This document shows positions 22,733 through 32,359 of a stretch of 64,000 nucleotides of DNA, piece after piece. A program made the translations under genes and the position numbers. Origin of the DNA: Thelonectria olida (lineage: Eukaryota; Ascomycota; Sordariomycetes; Hypocreales; Nectriaceae). How positions within the stretch are numbered: the first letter of the stretch is position 1; each line of letters begins with the position of its first letter. The notes under the pieces are model-generated. The model was not told the origin of the DNA and made no database searches. It was given only the letters and a program-made list of their open reading frames with translations. Location of the stretch: NCBI GenBank assembly GCA_020736575.1, contig JAGPYM010000023.1, positions 124,001 through 188,000 of the forward strand. The letters run 5' to 3'.

Positions 22733-23845
22733 CGCGTCTCTCCTCCGGTTCGTGCGCTTCAGCCGCGCATAATGATTGGAGCGCTTCAGTCCAAAACTAC
22801 CGTTAGCCAAGCGGCGCTACAGACAGTACCATGACTCTGCAAGGGTCTGATCGGCGGGTGCGTGAGAAGGGCGTCCCCGCACTTTGAGGCCGAGATAGGA
22901 CATGGTGGGCGTCTTGTGGTCTTTTGCGCTGAGTACGCCAAAACAGAACAGAACATGCGACGCCGGAAGCATCTGAAGAAAAGCAAAAAGGCAACACGAG
23001 ACCTGTAGCAACCGGGGTTGCCCTGAATTCATATGTGGCGTCGGTGGGGGAGGAATTGCAACCGGAGCTAACGAGGAAAACTCCACTAGTCTCGTCCAGT
23101 CTCCATATTATTGTCGTCCGCTAAGTCATGAGCCCGGCAAGATGCTAACGCCAAACCGCGAGCCAAGTGGAGATGTTCGCTTCTGGAGGATTGAACCAAG
23201 CTGTGCCCACGTGGTCAAGGCCCAGCTCAGCTCCAATGGCTTCACTCCATCTCCAGTGTGAATCTTACCGAGGCTCTCAGTTTTTTTCGGTGGAGTTGCA
23301 ATGACTTTATCGAACCAGACAGCAAGCTAGGAACATTCCACTCCCAAACTCTCCACAGCTGAGCCAAAATCTCTCCCCATGGGCCCCCAGTCTCCCACAC
23401 CCCTCACGGCCTAACCCACGATGACGATCCCAAAGACGGTAGCGACTCCGGAGACTCGCCGTGCCAGGCCCATGGGGGGAAGCTTGGTCCATGGAATCGA
23501 GTCGTGTAACTTGACAATTGCCCATTGATGATGATAATCTTGGGTGTTCAGTTCCGGACTAGGGAGCCGCGTGCCGCAATTTCTGCCAGAGTTCTGGTCC
23601 CTTGCCTTGCCGTTGGTCCAATACCATTGCGTCGGTTACTTTGGTGGAGTTGCATCCTTGACATCCGACGGGTGTAACATAGAGATTGACCTTGCGAATC
23701 TGGAACCTGCCAAGATACTTAAAAGGCCATCCCTCGCTCCATTGATTGACACTTCAGTCGCTGTCTGACCCTGCCAAGTTGTCGATCATTCAACTACACC
23801 GACAGACAAGAGATACCGACAAAGAGCTGCGCATTTACCTTCACC
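22733..23845. other. Intergenic stretch, promoter side of the MFS fragment
   Basis: No gene recognised. The last few hundred bases before 23846 are probably the promoter and leader of the transporter fragment. Confidence 0.5.
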
Positions 23846-24309
23846 ATGGCTCTCCCTCCCAAATGGTACCAGTTTCTGGTCTCCGTCTTTGCCTACCTCG
23901 GCTCTCTCCTCTATGGTTATGACCTGTGTGTCATTGCGGAGGTCATTGCCTCTGGGAACTTCCTTAATAGATTCGGAGATGATTCAAATAAAATGTGAGC
24001 TTCTCATCCTTCAAATGCATATCTAGATGCTGACCAAATCGCCGCGGTAGTGTCCGTATTCACGGGCGGAGCCTTCTTTGGCGCCATGTTTGCTGGTGAA
24101 CTCAGTGATCGTCTCGGCCGAAAATACACCATTCTCCTCGGAGCCCTCATCTTCATCCTCGGTGGAAGTCTTCAGACTGCTGCCAGCCATCTCAACTACC
24201 TCTACGCTGGCCGATGTCTTGCTGGTGCTGGGTACGTGTTAAGCAGGCCTCTTCTGTACTGATTCTTGGCTAACATGCGCCTCAAAGTGTTGGTTTCCTT
24301 GTCATGATA
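23846..24309 (+). pseudogene. MFS sugar transporter, N-terminal fragment
   Basis: Start of a hexose/quinate-type proton symporter of the plasma membrane. Exon one reads MALPPKWYQFLVSVFAYLG and LLYGYDLCVIAEV (TM1). After an intron near 23996-24049 comes AAVVSVFTGGAFFGAMFAGE, then LSDRLGRKYTILLGAL, the family signature between TM2 and TM3, and YLYAGRCLAGAG. A second intron (about 24232-24289) leads to VGFLVMIS, where homology stops at about 24309. About 400 residues are missing. The first intron also fails to restore the frame with a clean donor and acceptor, so the fragment may be frameshifted too. Confidence 0.85.
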
Positions 24310-24715
24310 TCAATAAAGGGGTCCATGCGCCATGACACTCCCTTATCACCCTTTAACTATCGAGTGGATATAATTGCTTTTGCATGTGGCTGATATGACG
24401 CTATCTGATTCGTGAAACGATACAGGCATCCCCTGTTGTCAATGGAACACCAGAAATTCACCATTTACGATAAAATGGAGGATGAGTCAACAATAAGCAT
24501 TCTTTCGCATAAAACACTTGCATGGTTGATGTCGCAGAGTGGAGGATTCATATCTTGCGAATTTTCAGACTTACCATAGCTCTATAGGGCGAGAAACCAC
24601 TAATTGTCGGCTACGCAGATTTTTAATTGTCGGCTACCCCATGGTCTGCTAGCGTCTGCTTTTTTCCCATACAATTTTAATCGTCGGTTGGCAGATGACG
24701 ATTCAACTGGTCTTA
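24310..24715. other. AT-rich non-coding stretch after the transporter break
   Basis: No ORF of note. Two direct copies of AATTGTCGGCTAC occur at 24602 and 24624. Confidence 0.5.
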
Positions 24716-25362
24716 GGTTCGCGGTACTCGCGAATTTAAAATTTCACGGGTACCACGAAAATGACTAAGCACAGTGTATAAGAATTAAGTTGCGAGCGAT
24801 TTCTCATTTTTCACACTGGTTTCGCCTTATGAGCCTGCTGGGATGGCACTGCTGTTCGAGTGCATGAATCCGATTTAAGACATCATGCTCCTTTTCACTC
24901 ATCACTTCTTTTTGCTTCTTCGGGTACACTTTGCCATAATTTCTATTTTAAGCAGAATATTTCTAGCATCTCTATTACCAATACTCTACAGCGTAATTTA
25001 ATGCAATACTGCGATTTTACCTCTTGAAAGGCAGGCAATGCCATTAAAAACTAGTCCCCGCACACACAGATTACTCAATGCAAGTTCCAAAATTGGCTAG
25101 GACAAGCAGCAAGGGTACAGGCTGCTGTCCTCTAGATGGCTATCGCTGGGCAATATTCTGCTACTGATATCACGGTTGAGACTGAGTCCAATAACGAAAA
25201 ATAAATCAGACTACTGTCAAGTGCGTTTTGCAACTCTATGAATGTATCAAATCAGTATGCGCGTTAAGATTATATTGCAATACAACATCCTTAGGTACGA
25301 AACTTATGCTTAGTCATTTTCGCGGTACCCGTGAAATTTTAAATTCGCGGGTACCGCGAACC
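24716..25362. mobile_element. Non-autonomous TIR element (647 bp, MITE-like)
   Basis: Terminal inverted repeats of about 55 bp with two mismatches: 24716-24770 and 25308-25362, both starting GGTTCGCGGTAC. TA flanks each end (24714-24715, 25363-25364). Each TIR is itself an imperfect palindrome (TTCGCGGTACCCGCGAA and ACGGGTACCGCG). The interior has no transposase ORF. TA target and length suit a Tc1/pogo-mobilised derivative. Confidence 0.87.
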
Positions 25363-25984
25363 TATGGGCTCCCTGCGGACGCGCCAGGTTGAGTAAACGG
25401 ACCTTCACCTTAACCTTAACCTTATTCCCAAGGGCGCAGTGGGCCAATAGCGGCACTGAAACAGTAGGCCATTTAGGGCAACCCAGACCGACCCAGGCCA
25501 CCCAGACCGACCGGTCTGTCCGGTCTGTCCGGTCTGTCGGTCTGTCAGACGGTCTGTCAGTTAGCCACACTGGACGGGAAAGAAGGAAGGGAGGAATTTA
25601 TCGTGTCTAATCTGTAGTGGACGAAGCCTCGCAGGCCCAGCACGCTTTGACAACCACCAAAGGCCCACTTTTCACATACACGTAACATGCGCGTTAAATT
25701 GCCTTTCAGAGCCATGGCATTGAGCTGTCGCTGCATATTAGACATCAGGATCATGGCCATTGGTGCAAGTTGCGTGTTGGGTGCCTCTGGTAGTCCAGAG
25801 CCACCCCACCGACCCTGATCTCCCAATTCATATCTAATCTAGAGGGGCAGCCGACTGACCGGTTAGGGCCGTCTCCCTTGAAGATATTCCCGTTGCTATA
25901 GATGGTACCTTTCGCCACCACAACATTTCGGTACTTGAATGTGCCCGTAACTCAGGATACTTCCGTCTCAAACTGACACCATGT
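25363..25984. other. Low-complexity stretch
   Basis: Contains three CTTAAC-type units near 25405-25425 and a cluster of CGGTCTGTC repeats at about 25509-25560 preceded by CCCAGACCGACC inverted units, able to fold into hairpins. No gene identified. Confidence 0.5.
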
Positions 25985-26521
25985 TCATATCTCGCCATTG
26001 TCAGTATGTAATCCATACTTCTCACGCAGACGCTGCAAGAACTCTCTTCGGATTTCTGCGCGCGATTTGCCCATGAAGCGCTGACGATAATGAATGTCGT
26101 CGTGGACAATGAATTTAGATGTAAACCCCAGTATGCGACGTAAGCGGCCTGCCTGATCCAAGAACCCATATACTGACTGGTGATTCGAGTCCTTTGACCA
26201 ACCTATTAAGATGTACTTGTATTTGAGGCCTGCCAGAATAGGTTCTCTTGTCGATGATCTGGGTCCCCGTCTCGCTTTCGGTTTCTGTTGGGAGCTGCCG
26301 TTTTTGTTTGGATTTGAAGCTATACTCGTTTCTGGAGGAACGTCGGTCTGTGGAGTGGTGGCACTTGCGAGACGAGCAGAGACAGAAGCCTCACGAGGCC
26401 TGCTGCCTATGTAGGTCACCGAATCGTCGGAGTCGTCGCGTTCGTCGTGTGCCGACATAGGCGCGATGAGAGATGCAAAGCTGGGGGGAGAGGTGAAAGG
26501 GTCAAGACGGTTGGGAGACAA
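25985..26521 (-). CDS. Hypothetical protein, 178 aa
   Basis: Unrecognised. Residues 1-95 are Ser/Pro-rich and disordered; residues 96-178 look folded (PILAGLKYKYILIGWSKDSN, VYGFLDQAGRLRRILGFTSK, then a basic helix RQRFMGKSRAEIRREFLQRL). The compact C-terminal half suggests a small conserved domain, but I cannot name it. It stops soon after LREKYGLHT. A 16-18 bp poly-A tract lies about 70 bp upstream of the start. It may be repeat-associated; function unknown. Confidence 0.45.
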   Translation of the reverse strand: MSPNRLDPFTSPPSFASLIAPMSAHDERDDSDDSVTYIGSRPREASVSARLASATTPQTDVPPETSIASNPNKNGSSQQKPKARRGPRSSTREPILAGLKYKYILIGWSKDSNHQSVYGFLDQAGRLRRILGFTSKFIVHDDIHYRQRFMGKSRAEIRREFLQRLREKYGLHTDNGEI

Positions 26522-26799
26522 TGTATTTTTTCAGAGCATCGCTGGGGCCCATAAAAGTATGGGGCTGTTTGGCATTTGTCTTCGCGCTAAAAAAAAAAAA
26601 AAAAAAATGGACAAGAAAAAGAGAGAGAGAAGAAAGAAGGAAGGAAAGGAATAACAAAAAAGCAAAGGAAGAAAACGGCAAAGAATTGATCAGCGCGTGT
26701 GTTCTTGGATATAACAAGCGCCCTGATTTGAATTTCAATCAGCCAGCATAAGACTTTCCCTGCCCCACGTCATATACAGTGCCGCGTTGGCAGTTGGCC

Positions 26800-27697
26800 A
26801 ACCCCGGCAGCAATCGGGACAGGAAGAAATCCGCCATATCTACAACGCCGTGCCCAGATTATTGCCTCTTCTGGCGAAAGACCGTTGTACATTGATTTGA
26901 TGTGCTGTTGCGGTATCGCTTTGTCGATTCCTTTCGTGTACTGGCTAGCCGGATTCTCGTTCAGCAGCCTGATCCATGCCTCTATAGCCCATTTCTTATC
27001 GCGGGGGAAAATATGCGCGACGCCGGGTTGCTTCCGTTGTCAATCTGTGGGCCATCTCGTTACCGCGGACTCCCGCATGCGCTGGGACCCAGTGAAACTG
27101 TATCTCATGGCTGCTACCGCACTCTTCGTTCACTCATCCTGTGAAGGAGTACCTCTTTTGACGCTCCGTTGTAGGCTCCTTTGACGTCGAACGTAATGAG
27201 CATGAGAACTTTTCCTTCCCGCCAAGCATCGAATATCTTCTGCACCACCCAGAGTACTGCTTGGACTGTTGATCTTTGTGTCCGGGCACCGTAGTGGTGC
27301 TTCGGTAGGAGATCGTATTCCTCCACCAAGTAAGACGGTCTCTCGGCTATGATAACTCCATGATCTTTCCGAGGGTAGGGAGAAGCGAAATCGGTCGGTA
27401 CGACTTTGACTTTTGGTAATTTCTGTCCTTGCCTCCTTTTCTGAGCGGTATGATCTTCGCCGTCCTCCATGCCCTAGGGAGGTACGCCTGCTCTAATGAG
27501 TTCTGGAAGAGTTCCAGTAATTGATCTTGCAGCACTGGCCAGAGTTCTTTCCAAACAACCGAGGATGAGCCACCTAGGCCCGGTGCCTTATAACTTGAAT
27601 ACAGTTTAGCTCTGTCAGATTCCTCCATGTTGTTTAGACTCGAAATGGCCATAGCTTCCATTATCTCATCTTCCTCAACCCTGTCTTTGATGGTCAT
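26800..27697 (-). pseudogene. LINE (Tad-type) reverse transcriptase/RNase H fragment
   Basis: Minus strand, several frames. 27697-27347 covers the start of a non-LTR RT domain: KAPGLGGSSSVVWKELWPVL, LPRAWRTAKIIPLRKGGKD and SKSYRPISLLPTLGKIME. After a frame change, DLLPKHHYGARTQRSTVQAV and LMLITFDVKGAYNGASKEVL follow (RT block with the first catalytic Asp). It then jumps to an RNase H piece, IQFHWVPAHAGVRGNEMAH, near 27070, skipping the YxDD catalytic block. The internal deletion and frameshifts make it dead. Confidence 0.82.
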
Positions 27698-28407
27698 TTT
27701 CCAAAGTTGGTGATGCTAATCTTAGGGGCAGTGGCAAACAATTTCTGGGATATTATCTACCAGGTAGAAATGGCTTTTGATAGGACACAGGGACTAAGCT
27801 TCTGTGACTTGAGGTTATTCTGGTGTTATTCTGTCCGACGTGCGAAATTTTCAGGTATTATGTCAAGCCCAGGGATCCGTACGGTCGAGGTTCCGCAAGG
27901 AACAATGTCCCCGACGGAGTAACATAGTGACTTGGGAATCTTGGGGTCCAGCCATAGACCTTTGCACTACGTTAGGTTCGGGACTCTCCGATATGAGATT
28001 TAATAGAGCGAGCCACGGAGAATCCAGAACCAGACAGACCTGGTTAAGCACTAGCATGGATATAAAATATGGGCTAGAGAATGTAGCAATAATAATCCCT
28101 GCCTAGTGTCTTTAGGGGTGGTAAGCCTCTTTGGCGAACGACGTTCTGTTGCTGCCGGCTGTCCGCCAACTTCAGCAGTAGTCTTAACCCTGCCTACCCC
28201 ACATCCAATTTGAAGCTCGGGCCAACTTTACCCCATTCAGCTGTATGAATCAGGATCCGGGGTTGGATATGCGACTCTCACTGAACATCACCGTTGCCAC
28301 CAGTAGCCGCTCGCTGCCATTAGCTGGGGTATGACTTGCTCGTAGACCCAGTGAAATGCTCACAGAGTGCTTGCAAGAGATAAAGAGACACGCGACGTGT
28401 TGCTTCC
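27698..28407. other. Intergenic stretch, possible LINE 5' remnant
   Basis: Lies upstream of the LINE fragment on its strand and could hold decayed endonuclease sequence, but I recognise no motif. No gene seen. Confidence 0.35.
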
Positions 28408-29330
28408 ATGAGTCATACCAGCTTTCCAGGGCCACTTCGCGGCGAAAACGTGATCGCCAGCACGCACGCGTCCGGCGGGGAGACGATCAGCTTCAATTTT
28501 GGCGCCCATGCCTCGCCGCGATCTATCCGACCCTTCTCGACCGTCCCTTTCCCGCCGGACCCGAAGGTCGTTGAGCGGACGGATATCTTACTCTGGCCGC
28601 GGCATCAAGCCGCGCAGCGCTCGTCGGGCTCAGCGGCATCAGGTAGGCTGCGTGTCCCATGACCCAAAAACTGTGTTAACAGACCCAGGAAATCACAGGT
28701 CGCGATCCATTACGCGCACGAAGTCCGACGGGCGCCACCAGATACCTGGGCTTTCTGGGTGCATGCAAGCTCCAGGGCCCGTTTCGAGGAAACATACCGA
28801 AACATCCGCCGATAGGCTGCAGCTTCCGGGACGAGATGATCCGAAGCGCAACGTGCTCCAGCTGGTGCATGCCTGGCAGTGCGACGAAGAGAATGGACCA
28901 TGGATGATGGTGCTCGATAACGCCGATTCTGTTGAGGTATTCTTTCCGGGACGGGGCGCGCATGACTCACGCGACCAGCCGCTGGCACCACTCCTACCAA
29001 AGAGCGGCCGCGGATCGATCGTCACCACATCTCGAAACACAAATGCGGCGGAGAGGCTGGCCGGCCTGGATGTCATTTACAAGGTGCCTATGATGGAGAA
29101 TGGCCAAGCCCTGCAGCTTCTCCGCAACAGGCTCGTGGAGGAGTGCGCCGAGGATAATGTGGTAATGACAGATCTTGTCGATGATCTAAACCGCGTGCCA
29201 CTTGCAATAACCCAGGCTGCCGCTTACATCAAGCGAAGAAGACCGCGCATGTCGGTATCGGCTTACCTAGACGAGTTCCGGAGAAGCGATAAGAAGAAAG
29301 CAAGCTCAAGTCTCACACAAGTCAGCTATA
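28408..29330 (+). pseudogene. NLR-type NB-ARC (STAND) NTPase fragment
   Basis: Part of a fungal NOD-like receptor. Exon from the ATG at 28408 to about 28649 reads FSTVPFPPDPKVVERTDILL and ends in the P-loop region. A short intron (donor GTAGGC, acceptor CCCAG at about 28686) joins it to KSQVAIHYAHEVRRAPPDTW. The P-loop then reads GIRKS in place of GIGKS. WVHASSRARFEETYRNI follows; one extra base near 28810 then shifts the frame and makes a TAG in the old frame. The new frame continues RLQLPGRDDPKRNVLQLVHA, WMMVLDNADSVEVFF (Walker B), GSIVTTSRN, NRVPLAITQAAAYIKRR. The usual effector domain and C-terminal repeats are missing. Confidence 0.82.
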
Positions 29331-30700
29331 CCTCTGAAAAGTCGGAAGCAACTGTTGAAGAAAGTATCGACCTCGAAGCGGCGCTTCCTGAAAAGAGGCA
29401 AAGTAAACGTATGCGGGGTCTCCGGCATCGCATCCTCAATGTGTATCGCCGCTTGTTCACTTTGGTTGGCATCTTCAATATCGCAGCTGCTCTCGCAGTC
29501 ATTCTCTCTGGTATCCAAAGAGAATGGCTGGGTACAGTTACAGCTTTCAACCTCGCCCTTGCCGTTCTTATTCGACAGGACTTCGTCATCAATGCCCTAT
29601 ACACGATAACGTGTAGCGTGCCAAAATCTTGGCCACTCGCCATCCGATCTCGGTGTGCTAAGATTTATCACCTCGGTGGCATTCACTCTGGCGCAGCAAT
29701 CAGCGCCGGCGCCTTGCTCCTCGCTTCTAATTTCGGCGATATTGTGTGCATGACCTCAACATGCTCGAACTGGGGCCATCAGTCGCTGGCCACAAGGATC
29801 ATATCTTGGATGCTGTCGGTTCTCTTCTTCGTCATGTTCGTGATGGCGTATCCATCAATCCGAAAGGCCCATCATGATATGTTCGAGAAAACACATCGCT
29901 TCGTCGGTTGGACGATGCTTGGACTCTTTTGGGCTCAAGTGGTACTCACCTGCAACGACGCCAAGGACGTAAGCACATCGTTGGGCAGCGCTTGCGTACG
30001 ATCGGCCTCATTCTGGCTCCTTGCCATTGCCACCGCCAACATAACCCTGTCCTGGGCTTTCCTTCGAAAGGTGCCTGTTCAAGCAGAAGTCCTTTCTGAC
30101 CATGCTGTCAGACTTCATTTTGACTACACGGTTCCAGTCAATGGATCATTCACTCGCTTGTCCAAGCGTCCTCTGCTCGAGTGGCATTCCTTTGCCACCA
30201 TCCCAGTTCCGGAGCCTGCAAATGGTCACCCCAAGGGCTTCTCGATTCTCGTTTCGAATGCAGGTGACTGGACAAAGGCAACGATAAAAGAGAAACCGAC
30301 TCATATTTGGACCCGCGGAGTTCCCACTTGTGGCGTTATGCGTATCGCTACTCTCTTCAACCGCATCGTTCTGATTGCAACTGGATCTGGCATCGGACCC
30401 GTGTTGGGCCACATTCAAAGTCCTTCTTGCCCAACACAACTGATTTGGTCAACATCTCGACCAGAACAAACGTTTGGAGAGGATCTGTGCAACGTTATCA
30501 AGGCCCAGATCCCTGACGCAGTTATCCATGACATCAAGATATTTGGCCGCCCAGATCTAGTCAAGATGGGGTACAACCTTGTGAAAAGTTTCAAGGCGGA
30601 GGCTGTGATTATCATTGCAAACGAGAAGATTACCAAGAAGGTTGTTTATGGTCTCGAGGCTCGGGGTGTTCCTGCATATGGTGCGATTTGGGACAGTTAA
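28499..30700 (+). CDS. Chimeric ORF: NB-ARC tail fused to TmpA-like membrane oxidoreductase (733 aa)
   Basis: The frame is open from 28499 to 30700. Residues from about 300 onward match TmpA-like fungal proteins, which combine a ferric-reductase-type membrane part with an FAD/NAD-binding-like C-terminus. The homologous part begins LRHRILNVYRRLFTLVGIFN. Several TM helices follow, with AKIYHLGGIHSGAA and DMFEKTHRFVGWT holding candidate heme His residues. RLHFDYTVPV and LEWHSFATIPVP match the FAD-binding barrel, IVLIATGSGIGPVL the nucleotide site, and GVPAYGAIWDS the usual C-terminus. Upstream it runs in frame into an NB-ARC fragment. TmpA of Aspergillus nidulans affects conidiation; a role here is unknown. 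The native TmpA start was not found. Confidence 0.8.
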   Translation: MAPMPRRDLSDPSRPSLSRRTRRSLSGRISYSGRGIKPRSARRAQRHQVGCVSHDPKTVLTDPGNHRSRSITRTKSDGRHQIPGLSGCMQAPGPVSRKHTETSADRLQLPGRDDPKRNVLQLVHAWQCDEENGPWMMVLDNADSVEVFFPGRGAHDSRDQPLAPLLPKSGRGSIVTTSRNTNAAERLAGLDVIYKVPMMENGQALQLLRNRLVEECAEDNVVMTDLVDDLNRVPLAITQAAAYIKRRRPRMSVSAYLDEFRRSDKKKASSSLTQVSYTSEKSEATVEESIDLEAALPEKRQSKRMRGLRHRILNVYRRLFTLVGIFNIAAALAVILSGIQREWLGTVTAFNLALAVLIRQDFVINALYTITCSVPKSWPLAIRSRCAKIYHLGGIHSGAAISAGALLLASNFGDIVCMTSTCSNWGHQSLATRIISWMLSVLFFVMFVMAYPSIRKAHHDMFEKTHRFVGWTMLGLFWAQVVLTCNDAKDVSTSLGSACVRSASFWLLAIATANITLSWAFLRKVPVQAEVLSDHAVRLHFDYTVPVNGSFTRLSKRPLLEWHSFATIPVPEPANGHPKGFSILVSNAGDWTKATIKEKPTHIWTRGVPTCGVMRIATLFNRIVLIATGSGIGPVLGHIQSPSCPTQLIWSTSRPEQTFGEDLCNVIKAQIPDAVIHDIKIFGRPDLVKMGYNLVKSFKAEAVIIIANEKITKKVVYGLEARGVPAYGAIWDS

Positions 30701-32359
30701 GGCGGAAATCCCCAAGACTTGCGAGAATCCTTTAGGAGATCTCGGGTTGTAGATCTAATGTTCAATAAGGCCTAATCGCAAGGCCGATGGTGGCTATAAC
30801 CAAAGCGCATCACAGAATCGCGAAGTCGAGGGTCATGATGCACCAAACATGAATGAGTCCAGTCGCAGTACTAATCCTCGTCCTGCTCCTGCTCCTGCTC
30901 TCGGCCACGACCAGCCCGCCTGATCTGGGAATCCACACTCCCGCTAATCTGGCCTAATTGGTGGTTCAACCGCTTTAGGATGGCGGCACAAACGCCATCC
31001 TCGCCGCGAGCCTCGTAACGAATTGGCGCCCCTACGGGACCTACTCCGTACGCCAACATCGACCCCCACCGACCCCGTCGCCGCACCCCGAGAGGATCTC
31101 CGTGTCTTCATCCGACTGCAAGCCGGAGCCCCGACACATGCGATTTGGGCCCACATTTTCGGGAAACTCCGAGTTCACCTGCGCCGGATCCAGCAGACGG
31201 TGAGTCAATTCCGAACTTCCAGACTAAGACTCTGCTTGTATCCTTCCTGGAGCCGACCAAGAGATAATGCATCTCAGTTAATTGACTACTACGTGTTTGT
31301 TATTCGGGATAGGATTGGTAAGTCGCTTTAGGTTTGCCAGCGAGCCTTGCTAACAAAAGAATGGGATGGGCCGTCACAAAGGTTTGCTGGCAAATCAGAG
31401 GTTGCTAGCAACCCTCCTTAAACCCCAACCCCGCACCTTCCTGGCCAGTGATCCTGGGACCTGGTCAGTTGTTACGGGAGAAGGCTTTGCTCCTCGTTTT
31501 TGAGACACCTGGGTAGTTGCTTCACAGCTGCTTTTTTGTGTCGGCTCCTGTCGAACTGGTGGTCCCCTTCGGATTGTCAGTTGCTGGGGTGGGATTCCCC
31601 TTTGCCCCTTTAAAACCCGTTCAGGGGGTTGCACGTCATGCCCTGCCCTCGATTGGCCAGTTGCAGTGGAGTCGAAGGGGTCAAGACCGGGCCGTCGGGC
31701 GCTGAATAATTCAACGTCCCCCAATGTTTCTTCTTGGCATTTCCGTTGTGGCTGCACTAAGTCAGGTCCAGTCGTGTGGCAAGCCCAAACTATTGGTTAT
31801 TTAACCTAATCAAGCTTCTTGGGGGATGTGTGGTGGTCACTAGGTTACCCGTAGCTCAGCTAGTTACCGGTGTGGCGTTTGTTTTGAATGATTCTCTTTG
31901 ATGCCGAACCAATATCATCTGACCAGCACGATGCAGACTCCAGCCCGTGGCGGAAAATCTGAACTGACTTATTCTCTCGGCCAATAGGAACGAGCGTAAT
32001 TATGCTGATGCTGAGAAATCTAGACCGTCCCATTTGTTGAACACTTGTTCCTTGTCGTTGTATCACGAATGATCAGCGCACGACTGCCTAGCAAGAGATG
32101 GCGACTATTAATTTAACAAATTATATTAAATACGGAGTCAATTGCCGATATTTGAATAGTGAATTGGATGGCGGTGAGATCACAGTTACGGGGATGTGGC
32201 TTTTCTTTGTATCAAACAGCAGCCAACGTCCCAACCAGGTTGATATAAACTTGCTTCTATGACTGAGGGGTTGCAAGTCCATATGTTTGCCTCTGTACTT
32301 GAACTCTATTGTCTTTCATATTTGGACTACTACCGCTGTCTCTAGTTACTCCCTGTATC
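30701..32359. other. Intergenic stretch with weak repeat remnants
   Basis: At 31023-31331 an ORF contains EDLRVFIRLQAGAPTHAIWA, reminiscent of ORF1/gag-like proteins of fungal LINEs, but too short to be sure. A Pro/Arg-rich minus ORF (31395-31757) has no domain. A run of CTGCTC repeats lies near 30885-30900. The last ~150 bp are presumably the promoter of the 32360 gene. Confidence 0.35.

Noticed and set aside
25404..25427. Telomere-like CTTAAC repeats
   Set aside because: Only about three units and not TTAGGG-type; no sign of a chromosome end.
30950..31331. LINE ORF1/gag-like ORF
   Set aside because: A single suggestive phrase (EDLRVFIRLQAG) and no zinc knuckle; too short to call.
31848..31920. 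tRNA-like A box (TAGCTCAGCTAG)
   Set aside because: No matching B box or cloverleaf could be built; chance resemblance or a very old remnant.
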